From an uncultured Bacteroidota bacterium (GTDB lineage Bacteria; Bacteroidota; Bacteroidia; Chitinophagales; Chitinophagaceae): 49,813 bases of DNA. How positions within the stretch are numbered: the stretch's first letter is position 1; each line of letters starts with the position of its first letter. This document shows positions 21,001 through 29,388 of this stretch, one piece after another. The notes under the pieces were generated by a model. That model saw only the letters and a program-made list of their open reading frames with translations, did not search any database and was not told the origin of the DNA. Where the stretch lies: contig CAIYPC010000646.1 of the NCBI GenBank assembly GCA_903927975.1, positions 1 through 49,813 on the forward strand, in the 5' to 3' direction. The position numbers were made by a program, and so were the translations under genes.

Positions 21001-21070
21001 TAAGTGGGAAGATCAAAAACCGCATGGCACAAAATTCCTGATTGGTTTGAAAGCCGAGGGCGTACTATAA
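18044..21070 (+). CDS. Two-component propeller sensor histidine kinase (Y_Y_Y, HisKA_3, HATPase)
   Basis: Propeller motifs (LLQSHVMDMGFDAAGFMWLSFETGLQRYDG), TM segment, HERERISRDLHDNLGAYAAAISV, ATPase DDGDGIKNEAKKSSGNGLKNI. Confidence 0.93.
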   Translation: MRKKFTICILLMLSIAIFSDAQPLRRLNNSSYNVNDGLLQSHVMDMGFDAAGFMWLSFETGLQRYDGHNFINIPIQSGLPDNQYIAFSKSKNGLLWMFHSKGVSVYNSLTNKFTLVYNYVSKNVAPDLYPIYEDEGIVYFYSADGMINGINETTLKVESRNKFPFTAYAADVGATFRSSALPSKHEVAICFDRLNLVIWDLKKGAAVKIIHLPTSKGVSGNEFYVVDDHTCLYFIDGHLNLYDFQKETHTTFIKNGQRKQIIEVAAFQHINNTKLLLAINNDLYLFDTETMQPLEHFVNFQNQPFSHFPIQYIRFDDFGNIYLLTRNEGFVKLLASTFPISYYGSPQKESNFVASMEVDKKNNRLLVGALDGGLLVFDTLQQLQKHITQLGDLQKSGPLTIAGIIHFRNDEYLLFPRFNLYCVLWNATNGRMKKILLKTETANHQFKLNRSFSVAYYYAKVELDSTKDLIAIDENFYEVTFGSRVPEVRIIHHPYRTKGLCLYQDNILTGAAETLQFLNRKNYSVVKEIHVPDCGEIRCIIAHDNFIYAGCNRGLFKLNSEGKIISSLTKANGLSDDYIYAIAIDSSENIWCSTNKGIVRIGTNNSLLQLKKEDGLQENEFNTNVVDQEKDGELFFGGVNGINSFYPSQITSINDSPRVVLTNIKVNDEETFKDTAIWNMQKLSLPYTNNNLYFEFTAQGKRNPEQYLYQYKILDVDKNWVQNGEVRSARYVLPPGKYFFQLYAGKLYNNDPKNIKTIEIIITPPFWQTWWFKMIAVIAAIAFILIPIWQYNRQLYIKKLREMQVQHEIQHERERISRDLHDNLGAYAAAISVNVSKVKDDTHASKMMEELQHNSQAIVTQLNDTIWALNREEISLTAISDRFKIFLQKIQPSYQQIIFSIQEAIATDVNLSPANALHLFRIMQEAVNNAARHSNCNHINISIESNSICLVSITDDGDGIKNEAKKSSGNGLKNIKLRASEAGWDIKWEDQKPHGTKFLIGLKAEGVL

Positions 21071-21113
21071 ATTGATTATTGTATGGTGATAATCGTTGGT
21101 TCAACTTAGCAAA

Positions 21114-21800
21114 ATGCAAGAGACAGATATTATAAGAATCGCTTTCGTTGAAGACAACCCTGTGAACAGAAATACATTCAGGCAAAACGTTCAAGGACAT
21201 GCCAAATGGAAAATTGCTTTTATTGCAACAAACGGAAGCGAATGTCTTGCAGAATTAAAAGGCATGCCTTCATCGCTATTGCCGCATATTATTTTTATGG
21301 ATATTGAAATGCCTTTGCTCAATGGCATCGAGACGATTGCCATTGCGAAGTCAATCTATCCGGATATTCATTTTATAGTGTTGACCATTTTCGATGATGA
21401 TGAAAAAATTTTTGAAGCCATTAAAGCTGGGGCATCAGGATATTTATTAAAGCATGAAACACTATCAGGCGTAGAAGATGCAATTACAACTGTGTTTGAA
21501 CACCAAGGAGCGCCTATGAGCCCAGCCATTGCACGAAAAGCGCTGCAACTTTTAAGCAAAGCTCCGGCAATGGATGAAAAAAAGAAATCATCCCCACTGC
21601 CCGAAATTATTACTGAAAGAGAAAAAGAAATTTTAGAGCACACTGTTATTGGAAAAGATGCAAAACAAATTGCGGTCATATTAAATATCAGCGTTCTCAC
21701 CGTGCGAAAACACATTGCCAATATTTATGAAAAACTACAAGTTCAATCAAAAGCTCAGATCATACAAATTGCACGCAAAAACAATTGGTATAAATTCTAA
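21114..21800 (+). CDS. LuxR/NarL-type response regulator
   Basis: Receiver domain IAFVEDNPVNR...IIFMDIEMPLLNG; C-terminal HTH ITEREKEILEHTVIGKDAKQIAVILNISVLTVRKHIANIYEKL. Confidence 0.95.
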   Translation: MQETDIIRIAFVEDNPVNRNTFRQNVQGHAKWKIAFIATNGSECLAELKGMPSSLLPHIIFMDIEMPLLNGIETIAIAKSIYPDIHFIVLTIFDDDEKIFEAIKAGASGYLLKHETLSGVEDAITTVFEHQGAPMSPAIARKALQLLSKAPAMDEKKKSSPLPEIITEREKEILEHTVIGKDAKQIAVILNISVLTVRKHIANIYEKLQVQSKAQIIQIARKNNWYKF

Positions 21801-21802
21801 AA

Positions 21803-23278
21803 CTAAAGAACCAGTGTAGCAATTGAATGCGGCAACGCAGTAACATCGGCAGCTTTGCCCGCAATCCATAATTTGTAAGGAATTTTTTTGTCGGATTGGT
21901 TCATCACAACAACAACAAGTTTTCCATCTCCATTCATAAAAGCAGTTGTTAAAAATTGACTTCTGCTTGATGCACTTATTACTCTTTTTGCAGCAGGCTT
22001 TATGAATTTTGAGAAATGACCGATATAATAATATGAATTCGTGTAAATCAATTTCCCTGTTTTGGTATCTGCATGAATGGGAGCATAGCAAAAATTCCCA
22101 ACATGGTTTGGTCCACCTGTTTCATCTAATAACAAATTCCAATCTGTCCAACCAACAGTGCCGTTATTAAAATCATTTATCATGCTTCTTCCATAACGTT
22201 CGCCTAATGACCAATTATTAATATTCTCAATTTTAAATTTATCATTGCAGCCTTCAGTAAAAATCAAATTTTTGTCGGGAAAAGATTCATGAACCTTTCC
22301 TACATTCTCAAACATCTGGGTTCCGCCACTCCAATCTTCATACCAATGGAAACCAATGCCCCATGCATATTTCGCGGCTTCTGGATCATTAAATATGGTA
22401 GTTGCACGCTGATATAATAAATCACGATTGTGATCCCAAACTATAATTTTTTTATCGCTCAGTCCTTCTTTTGCAAATGTTGGCCCAAGATTATTTTTCA
22501 AAAAATCTCTTTCATTTTCTGCACTATAAACACAAGATTCCCATGTCTGCGTTGCCATTGGTTCATTCTGAATACTTGCTCCCCAAATAGGGATGCCCTC
22601 GGCTTCATACGCTTTAATAAATTTCACATAATAGTTTGCCCATGACTGATAATATTCTGGTTTCAGTTTTCCGCCGTGAAGCATATTATTATTAGTTTTC
22701 ATCCACGCTGGTGGGCTCCATGGGCTACAGAACAAAGTGAGCTTGCCACCGGCAGCAGCAATAGCTTGCTTGATAAAAGGGATGCGAAATTTTTTATCGT
22801 GATCAATGGAGAATGATTTTAGGGTACTGTCATTGTCAGTAACATAAGTGTAACTGTCGCTCGAAAAATCACAACTGTGAATATTGGTTCTGCCAAAAGT
22901 GTAGCCAATACCTTTTTGTGGATCATAATAAGCAGATAAAAATTCCTGCTGTTTTTCTTTGGAAAGCTTTGCAAAAATTTCAGCCGAAGCATCTGTCAAT
23001 GCTCCACCAATACCTAATAAAGATTGAAAAGATTTGGAAGGATCCACAAATACGCAAACTTCTGTTTCTACTGGTTGCGGCAAATCTTTAAAAAATAAAG
23101 TATCGGTGATGGACAACCGAAGATTGGTGCTGTCGGCTGTTGTATAAACAATCACCTTCTTTCCATCTGTGCTAAAAGTTTGTGCCGAATTTGAAACTGT
23201 TGGATCATTTTTTTCAGTTGGCTGATTGCAGGAAAATGCACTATTAATAATTAAAGCAGCAATAATTATCTTTTTCAT
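21803..23278 (-). CDS. GH30 family glycosidase, lipoprotein
   Basis: FQSLLGIGGALTDASAEIFAKLS, SPWSPPAWMKTNNNMLHGG, GASIQNEPMATQTWESC, IFTEGC. Confidence 0.92.
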   Translation of the reverse strand: MKKIIIAALIINSAFSCNQPTEKNDPTVSNSAQTFSTDGKKVIVYTTADSTNLRLSITDTLFFKDLPQPVETEVCVFVDPSKSFQSLLGIGGALTDASAEIFAKLSKEKQQEFLSAYYDPQKGIGYTFGRTNIHSCDFSSDSYTYVTDNDSTLKSFSIDHDKKFRIPFIKQAIAAAGGKLTLFCSPWSPPAWMKTNNNMLHGGKLKPEYYQSWANYYVKFIKAYEAEGIPIWGASIQNEPMATQTWESCVYSAENERDFLKNNLGPTFAKEGLSDKKIIVWDHNRDLLYQRATTIFNDPEAAKYAWGIGFHWYEDWSGGTQMFENVGKVHESFPDKNLIFTEGCNDKFKIENINNWSLGERYGRSMINDFNNGTVGWTDWNLLLDETGGPNHVGNFCYAPIHADTKTGKLIYTNSYYYIGHFSKFIKPAAKRVISASSRSQFLTTAFMNGDGKLVVVVMNQSDKKIPYKLWIAGKAADVTALPHSIATLVL

Positions 23279-23334
23279 GTAGCAAGTTTTGGATGAATAA
23301 ATTTAATGCATTAAACAAATTAGCGGGCAGAAAA

Positions 23335-24819
23335 TTACCACACATAAGTGCCGACAGAACCTCCCTGCAATACAGTTGTAACCCATTTTCCATTGGCACG
23401 GATATTAAACCCAGCCTGAGCCTGACCATCATTTTCAACAATCAACACTTTTTGTCCGTTGGGAGTCATAAAAGCAACGTTCTGTAAGTTGCCGGTTATA
23501 TTGCTGGCTATGCGCACGGAGCCTGCTGGAACAAATTTAGAAGCATGTGCGATAATATAATATCCCACATTTCTGCTGGTAACAGAGCCGCTAATTGTTA
23601 CAGCGCCTTTACAAGTGCTGCAACCGCCCACCGTGTGCGGACCATAAGAAGCATCATTAGCAAGATTCCACTCCAATGCATTCCTGCTCCAGTTTCGTGT
23701 TGATCCAATCACTACATTTTTTAAGTGCCATTGCAAATCGCCTCCAAAATTGCCAGTTGAAGCGGTGTATTGCTCGGTGAAATAAAGTTGCTTATCAGGA
23801 TATGAATTGTGAACCTGCGACAATGCACTGATATCGCCCGCATATAAATGAAATGCAGATCCATTTACAAAAGCACTTGCAGTTGCATCACTTAAAATAG
23901 TTGTTGGATAACCTGGCTGGTCGCAATTATGGTCATACACAATAATTTTTGTGCTGATGCCCGCAGCCTGAAAAGCAGGACCAAGACTATTCTTTATGAA
24001 ATTCGCCTGATCCGTTGCCACCATATACAAACTTGGATTATTACCCGGGTTAAGCGGTTCGTTTTGAGGAGTGATTGCATCGATTGTAATACCCAACGCT
24101 TTCATTTGCTGAATATATTTTACAAAATATTGTGCATACACATTATAATAAGATGATAGCAAGCTTCCTCCAATTGAAGAATCATTGTCTTTCATCCAAA
24201 GCGGTGCGCTCCATGGTGTAGCAATAATTTTTATTGAAGGGTTGATCAAAAGAATTTGCTTTAATAGCGGTATCAGATCTGTTGTGTCTGGTGCAAGGCT
24301 GAAATTATTCAGGTTGGTATCGATTTGTCCCGCAGGCATATCATCATAGCTAAAAACGGAAGCAGTCATATCAGAAGCACCGATTGAAATGCGCAAATAA
24401 CTAATGCCAATTGAAGTGCTGCCATTTCCAAACAATTCCGTTAGCAATGCGGCTTTTGTACCGGCACTCATTTGATCAATAACATAAGCGCTTCCACCAG
24501 TCAATGTAAAACCAAAGCCATCTATTGTTTGAAAAGTTTGTGTGCTGTCAACATCAATAAACGGATATGTGTTGCTATTGGGATCAATAGAAAGCGCTAC
24601 AGTTTGCTTCTGCAGCAGCAGCGATTGATCGCCGTTCGTGATCCAATAATTAATATTTGGGATTGGTGTATTTGCTGGTGGTGGCGTTGTGCCACCGCTG
24701 CTATTAGATGAACTTGTTTTTTTTGAACATGCAGATGTTGCAAACAACATGGAGCATATAATAATCCCTGAAACAAATAAAACCTTTAATGAGAAAGTCG
24801 CTGAGTTTGTTGTAGTCAT
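23335..24819 (-). CDS. GH30 family glycosidase, lipoprotein (second copy)
   Basis: FQTIDGFGFTLTGGSAYVI, TPWSAPLWMKDNDSSIGGSL, ITPQNEPLNPGNNPSLYM, YFTEQY. Confidence 0.92.
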   Translation of the reverse strand: MTTTNSATFSLKVLFVSGIIICSMLFATSACSKKTSSSNSSGGTTPPPANTPIPNINYWITNGDQSLLLQKQTVALSIDPNSNTYPFIDVDSTQTFQTIDGFGFTLTGGSAYVIDQMSAGTKAALLTELFGNGSTSIGISYLRISIGASDMTASVFSYDDMPAGQIDTNLNNFSLAPDTTDLIPLLKQILLINPSIKIIATPWSAPLWMKDNDSSIGGSLLSSYYNVYAQYFVKYIQQMKALGITIDAITPQNEPLNPGNNPSLYMVATDQANFIKNSLGPAFQAAGISTKIIVYDHNCDQPGYPTTILSDATASAFVNGSAFHLYAGDISALSQVHNSYPDKQLYFTEQYTASTGNFGGDLQWHLKNVVIGSTRNWSRNALEWNLANDASYGPHTVGGCSTCKGAVTISGSVTSRNVGYYIIAHASKFVPAGSVRIASNITGNLQNVAFMTPNGQKVLIVENDGQAQAGFNIRANGKWVTTVLQGGSVGTYVW

Positions 24820-24998
24820 AAATCACAATCGTTCTTTAATAATGCTTTGAGTTCGTAAAATTATTCAAATCATTTCATAACATGCAGGAAGCTTAAAATT
24901 TATCGGCAACTATTTTTTGATAAGATCTCAAAACATAAAATCTATTATATATTAAGGATGCGACTATTTTTTGAGATTCATTAGTTTCTTTCAAAATA

Positions 24999-25025
24999 AA
25001 AGAGGCTGCTAATAGCAGCCTCTTT
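24999..25025. terminator. Orphan terminator-like hairpin
   Basis: AAAGAGGCTGCT-AAT-AGCAGCCTCTTT, 12-bp perfect stem; a second stem GCGCAGC/GCTGCGC lies at 25032-25060. Confidence 0.7.
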
Positions 25026-25161
25026 ATGTTCGCGCAGCCTTTTTTGCCTGAATGCTGCGCTAGCTAAAATTAGTAAAATTTTTCTAATATCGTACATATC
25101 AAAAAATTAATTACCTCAAATTTGGTACAAATTATTGTTCGTAGTATTTATTGTTACAATA

Positions 25162-25175
25162 CTAACGCTTGTTAG
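25162..25175. promoter_or_regulatory. Putative TetR/PaaR operator, copy 2
   Basis: CTAACGCTTGTTAG upstream of paaA; overlaps the TTG of the probable -33 element. Confidence 0.7.
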
Positions 25176-25202
25176 CATTTTTGAAGAAAAAACTTAACTT
25201 TG
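25170..25202 (+). promoter_or_regulatory. Probable paaA promoter (TTG-N22-TAACTTTG)
   Basis: TAACTTTG at 25195-25202 matches TAnnTTTG; ATG 25220 follows. Confidence 0.55.
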
Positions 25203-25219
25203 AAAAGCAAATTTTATAC

Positions 25220-26173
25220 ATGCATAACCAGGAAGAAGAAAAAATATTTCTCGATAAGATAGATAAGGAAATAAAAATTGAACCGAAAGATTGGATGCCG
25301 GAGCAATATCGCAAAACGCTTATCAGACAAATATCCCAGCATGCGCATAGTGAAATCGTGGGCATGTTGCCGGAAGCAAATTGGATAACAAGGGCGCCAT
25401 CACTAAGAAGAAAAGCAACACTAATCGCTAAAGTGCAGGACGAAGCAGGTCACGGACTTTATTTATATTCCGCTGCTGAAACAATGAACATTTCTAGAGA
25501 TGAAATGATTGAACAACTACATTCAGGCAAAGCAAAATATTCTTCAATATTCAATTACCCAACATTATCGTGGGCCGATATGGGCGCTATCGGATGGCTC
25601 GTGGATGGGGCAGCGATCATGAACCAGGTTCCATTATGCAGATGCAGTTACGGACCTTATGCAAGAGCGATGATCCGCATTTGCAAAGAAGAAAGCTTTC
25701 ATCAACGTCAGGGCTTTGAAATTTTATTAACGCTTAGCAAAGGATCGGAAGCACAAAAACAAATGGCGCAGGATTCCATTAATCGCTGGTGGTGGCCAAG
25801 CATTATGATGTTCGGGCCAAATGATGATGCATCACCTCACAGCAAACAAAGCATGGCATGGAAAATAAAACGTTTCAGCAATGATGAATTAAGACAAAAA
25901 TTTATTGATGTATGCGCAGAGCAAGTAAAAATATTAGGTCTCACATTGCCAGATGAAAAGCTGAAATGGAATGAAGAAAGAAAGCATTATGATTTTGGTG
26001 AAATCAATTGGGAAGAATTTTGGAACGTGGTGAATGGCAACGGACCTTGCAATAAAGAAAGATTGGCAGCAAGAGTGAAAGCGCATGAAGACGGTGCTTG
26101 GGTAAGAGAAGCAGCAGCGGCACATGCAAAGAAAAACCCCCGACCCCTAAAGGGGAGACTAGCAACAGTATGA
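25220..26173 (+). CDS. paaA: 1,2-phenylacetyl-CoA epoxidase catalytic subunit PaaA
   Basis: [56 protein letters not shown]. Confidence 0.97.
   Translation: MHNQEEEKIFLDKIDKEIKIEPKDWMPEQYRKTLIRQISQHAHSEIVGMLPEANWITRAPSLRRKATLIAKVQDEAGHGLYLYSAAETMNISRDEMIEQLHSGKAKYSSIFNYPTLSWADMGAIGWLVDGAAIMNQVPLCRCSYGPYARAMIRICKEESFHQRQGFEILLTLSKGSEAQKQMAQDSINRWWWPSIMMFGPNDDASPHSKQSMAWKIKRFSNDELRQKFIDVCAEQVKILGLTLPDEKLKWNEERKHYDFGEINWEEFWNVVNGNGPCNKERLAARVKAHEDGAWVREAAAAHAKKNPRPLKGRLATV
26137..26156. repeat. CCCCTAAAGGGG repeat forming the 3' end of paaA
   Basis: CCCCCGACCCCTAAAGGGGA encodes the terminal NPRPLKGR tail. Confidence 0.75.
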
Positions 26174-26217
26174 GCAAAAAATAATCTCTAAATTTTTATA
26201 TTCACTGATCAAGAATT

Positions 26218-26559
26218 ATGGAAGAACAAAATTCTATTTCAAACGATGATGGAAACAACTCCCCTTCAGGGGCAAGGGGCAATGAATGGCCTTTATGGGA
26301 AATTTTTATAAGAAGTAAAAATGGGCTTGACCACAAACACGCTGGCAGCCTTCATGCAGCAGATGCAGAAATGGCGATTGAAAATGCAAGAGATGTTTAT
26401 ACCAGAAGAATGGAAGGCGTCAGCATCTGGGCAGTTGAATCAAAATATATTCACGCTTCAAATCCTGATGAGGCGTCGTCTCTTTATGATCCCGCAAACG
26501 ATAAACTATATAGGCATCCGACTTTTTATGATCTCCCAGATGAGCTGAGGAATATGTAA
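26218..26559 (+). CDS. paaB: 1,2-phenylacetyl-CoA epoxidase subunit PaaB
   Basis: WPLWEIFIRSKNGLDHKHAGSLHAADAEMAIENARDVYTRR...YRHPTFYDLPD. Confidence 0.96.
   Translation: MEEQNSISNDDGNNSPSGARGNEWPLWEIFIRSKNGLDHKHAGSLHAADAEMAIENARDVYTRRMEGVSIWAVESKYIHASNPDEASSLYDPANDKLYRHPTFYDLPDELRNM
26259..26280. repeat. CCCCTTCAGGGG repeat inside the 5' end of paaB
   Basis: CTCCCCTTCAGGGGCAAGGGGC encodes NSPSGARGN. Confidence 0.7.
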
Positions 26560-26580
26560 TCATTGCAGAGAAAAGATTTT

Positions 26581-27360
26581 ATGAACGAACTCATTAATTA
26601 CACATTACAATTAGCCGACAATTCTCTCATCCTCGGTCATCGCAACAGCGAGTGGACCGGGCATGGACCGATATTGGAACAGGACATTGCAATTTCAAAT
26701 ATTGTGTTGGATTTGATTGGACAGGCAAGAAATTTTTATCAATATGCTGCTGTTTTGATCAACAATTCAACCAATCAACAATTCAACCAATCAACAACAG
26801 AAGACACGCTCGCGTATCTACGAAATGAAAATGAATTTAAAAATTGTTTACTTGTTGAGCAACCAAATGGCGATTGGGCCAAAACAATTTTGCGGCAGTT
26901 TTTTTTTAGTGCTTATCAGTTTTATTTATATCAGCATTTGCAAAACAGCAATGATGAAACAATTGCTGCCATCGCAGAAAAATCATTGAAAGAAGTTACT
27001 TATCATTTACGATGGAGCAGCGAATGGATAATAAGATTGGGTGATGGAACAGAAGAAAGCAATTCACGAATGCAAAAAGCAATTGATGATTTGTGGATGT
27101 ATACAGATGAATTTTTTGAAGCTTCGAGCTATGAGCTTTTTGCAGCGAACGAAGGATTTGGAGCAGGTGTTTCATTATTAAAAAAAGATTGGATGAAAAA
27201 AGTAAAAGATGTTTTTGATGAGGCTACGCTTTCAGTTCCTGCTGAATTAAAACAACAGATAAAATGGTTTGGGAAAGAGGGAAAACATTCAGAGCATCTC
27301 GGATATATATTAACAGAAATGCAATTTCTGCAGAGAGAATATCCGAATAGTATTTGGTAA
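26581..27360 (+). CDS. paaC: 1,2-phenylacetyl-CoA epoxidase subunit PaaC
   Basis: LADNSLILGHRNSEWTGHGPILEQDIAISNIVLDLIGQARNFYQYAA...VEQPNGDWAKTI...HSEHLGYILTEMQFLQR. Confidence 0.96.
   Translation: MNELINYTLQLADNSLILGHRNSEWTGHGPILEQDIAISNIVLDLIGQARNFYQYAAVLINNSTNQQFNQSTTEDTLAYLRNENEFKNCLLVEQPNGDWAKTILRQFFFSAYQFYLYQHLQNSNDETIAAIAEKSLKEVTYHLRWSSEWIIRLGDGTEESNSRMQKAIDDLWMYTDEFFEASSYELFAANEGFGAGVSLLKKDWMKKVKDVFDEATLSVPAELKQQIKWFGKEGKHSEHLGYILTEMQFLQREYPNSIW
26761..26795 (+). repeat. 16-bp tandem duplication AACAATTCAACCAATC inside paaC
   Basis: 26761-26776 and 26777-26792 are identical; encodes NNSTNQQFNQSTT. Confidence 0.85.
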
Positions 27361-27438
27361 AGGCGGACTAAGAACGAAGCTTCAAGGCACAAGAATCAGT
27401 TCAATCAGGCAAATAAGGTTAAAATCGTGGTTCATACA

Positions 27439-27957
27439 ATGAACGAAATAAAACACCATACTATCAATTCACCAAATACAAAAAGCATTTGGAAAATTTT
27501 GGAATCAATTCCAGATCCAGAAGTTCCGGTGCTTTCCATAATTGATTTAGGGATCGTGAGAGATGTAAAAATAAATAATGAGGAATTTGAAGTTATTATC
27601 ACTCCAACATACAGCGGCTGCCCTGCAATGGATATGATAAAAATGAATATCAGGATGGTTTTGCTGGAGCATGGTTTTCAAAATATAAAAATCACATCAG
27701 TACTTTCACCCGCATGGACAACCGATTGGATGAGCGAGGCTGGAAAACAAAAATTAAAAGCATTCGGTATTGCACCACCGACAGCCAAGCAACAAGTTTG
27801 TCACACAGAATTATTTCACGATGGGGAAGCTATTCAATGCCCGAGATGCAATTCTTACAACACAAGATTAATAAGCCAGTTTGGTTCCACCGCATGCAAA
27901 GCATTGTATCAATGCAATGATTGCAAAGAACCATTCGATTATTTTAAATGTCATTAG
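27439..27957 (+). CDS. paaD: 1,2-phenylacetyl-CoA epoxidase subunit PaaD
   Basis: IPDPEVPVLSIIDLGIVRDV, TPTYSGCPAMDMI, C-terminal Cys cluster CPRCNSYNTRLISQFGSTACKALYQCNDCKEPFDYFKCH. Confidence 0.95.
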   Translation: MNEIKHHTINSPNTKSIWKILESIPDPEVPVLSIIDLGIVRDVKINNEEFEVIITPTYSGCPAMDMIKMNIRMVLLEHGFQNIKITSVLSPAWTTDWMSEAGKQKLKAFGIAPPTAKQQVCHTELFHDGEAIQCPRCNSYNTRLISQFGSTACKALYQCNDCKEPFDYFKCH

Positions 27958-27977
27958 CCCCTTACCCCTAAAGGGGA
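27958..27977. repeat. CCCCTAAAGGGG repeat abutting the paaD stop
   Basis: CCCCTTACCCCTAAAGGGGA. Confidence 0.75.
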
Positions 27978-28010
27978 TTGTTTAACTTCGTAAGAACTAT
28001 TCATCTCTAT

Positions 28011-28787
28011 ATGTCTTCCATTCTTTTCGAAATAAAAAATTCAGTTGCTGTTATCACGCTCAACCGACCGGAAAAATTTAATTCTTTCAATTCTGAAATG
28101 GCATTGCTGTTTCAAAAAATTTTGGATGATTGTGCATCAGATAAAAATATCCGCTGCATTTATTTAACCGGAAATGGAAAAGCATTTACTGCGGGGCAAG
28201 ATCTAAGCGAGCTCACTCAAGAAAATCCACCAAGCTTCGATAAAATACTTTCTGAATATTATAATCCGATTGTTGCAAGAATTAGGAATATAGAAAAACC
28301 AATTGTCTGTGCCGTAAATGGCGTTGCCGCAGGCGCTGGTGCAAATATTGCATTGTGCTGCGACGTAGTCGTAACAAGTAGTTCAGCATCTTTTATTCAG
28401 GCATTTTCAAAAATTGGTTTGATACCAGATAGCGGCGGCACATTTATTTTACCGAGATTAATAGGCTTTCAAAAAGCATCAGCGATCATGATGCTCGGCG
28501 ATAAAATAAGCGCAGCAGAAGCAGAAAAAATGGGAATGGTTTATAAAATATTCCCTGATGAAATATTTGCAGAAGAATCTATAAAAATTGCAATCACACT
28601 TTCCCAAATGCCAACAAAAGGTTTGGCTTTAACGAAAGAAGCATTGAACAGATCGTTCAATAATTCTTTTGAAGAGCAATTAAAAACCGAAGACGAATTA
28701 CAATTTGAAGCTGCACACACTTCTGATTATAGCGAAGGCGTGAAAGCATTTTTGGAGAAACGTGCGCCGATTTTCAGAGGAGAGTGA
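28011..28787 (+). CDS. paaG: Enoyl-CoA hydratase/isomerase, PaaG-like
   Basis: ITLNRPEKFNSFN, GKAFTAGQDLSEL, VNGVAAGAGANIALCCDVVV, IGLIPDSGGTFILPRLIG; located in the paa operon. Confidence 0.88.
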   Translation: MSSILFEIKNSVAVITLNRPEKFNSFNSEMALLFQKILDDCASDKNIRCIYLTGNGKAFTAGQDLSELTQENPPSFDKILSEYYNPIVARIRNIEKPIVCAVNGVAAGAGANIALCCDVVVTSSSASFIQAFSKIGLIPDSGGTFILPRLIGFQKASAIMMLGDKISAAEAEKMGMVYKIFPDEIFAEESIKIAITLSQMPTKGLALTKEALNRSFNNSFEEQLKTEDELQFEAAHTSDYSEGVKAFLEKRAPIFRGE

Positions 28788-28788
28788 T

Positions 28789-28864
28789 GTTGATTGGTTG
28801 AATAGTTGATTTCGTAATTTGCGAATTGACTACAAAAAGCAATCAACATTTCAACTCAATCAAC
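28789..28864. repeat. Hairpin repeat (TTGATTG/CAATCAA words)
   Basis: GTTGATTGGTTGAATAGTTGATT / AATCAACATTTCAACTCAATCAAC. Confidence 0.8.
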
Positions 28865-28896
28865 TACCCAACCCATTATTTCTAAAAGACAAAATC

Positions 28897-29319
28897 ATGA
28901 CCACACAGGATCAACTTGCAAAAAAAGCTGTTGACAAAATGATGGAGCTAGATTATTTCAGCCAATGGATGGGCGTTGAAGTAATTGAAATAAAACAATA
29001 TTACAGCAAAATAAAAATGCAGCTTCGCCACGAGATGATGAACGGATTTGGCATTGCACATGGTGGTGTCACGTTCGCATTAGCTGATAGCGCATTTGCT
29101 TTTGCTTGCAACAGCGATGGCAAAATCACTGTTGCGTTGGATGTATCAATTTCATTTCCCAAAGCTGGTAAAGAAGGTGATGTGCTCACTGCAGAAGCAA
29201 AACAAATCAGCAAGACAAACAAAACTGGTTTATATCTTATTGAAGTAAAAAATCAGAACGATGAACTGGTGGCTTTGTTCAAGGGAACTTGTTATAGAAC
29301 GGAGAAAAATCTGTTGTAA
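28897..29319 (+). CDS. paaI: Hydroxyphenylacetyl-CoA thioesterase PaaI
   Basis: HotDog motif MMNGFGIAHGGVTFALADSAFAFACNSDGK. Start set at ATG 28897; the track ORF runs back into the repeat. Confidence 0.92.
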   Translation: MTTQDQLAKKAVDKMMELDYFSQWMGVEVIEIKQYYSKIKMQLRHEMMNGFGIAHGGVTFALADSAFAFACNSDGKITVALDVSISFPKAGKEGDVLTAEAKQISKTNKTGLYLIEVKNQNDELVALFKGTCYRTEKNLL

Positions 29320-29388
29320 AAAGTATTAGCAATGAGCAAAACAACACGTCACTTAAAGATCGTAGATTTGCGCACTAATAATTAAAAA

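Noticed and set aside
29332-29385. 17-codon ORF MSKTTRHLKIVDLRTNN upstream of obgE
   Set aside because: Too short, no promoter/terminator context or amino-acid bias; could be chance.
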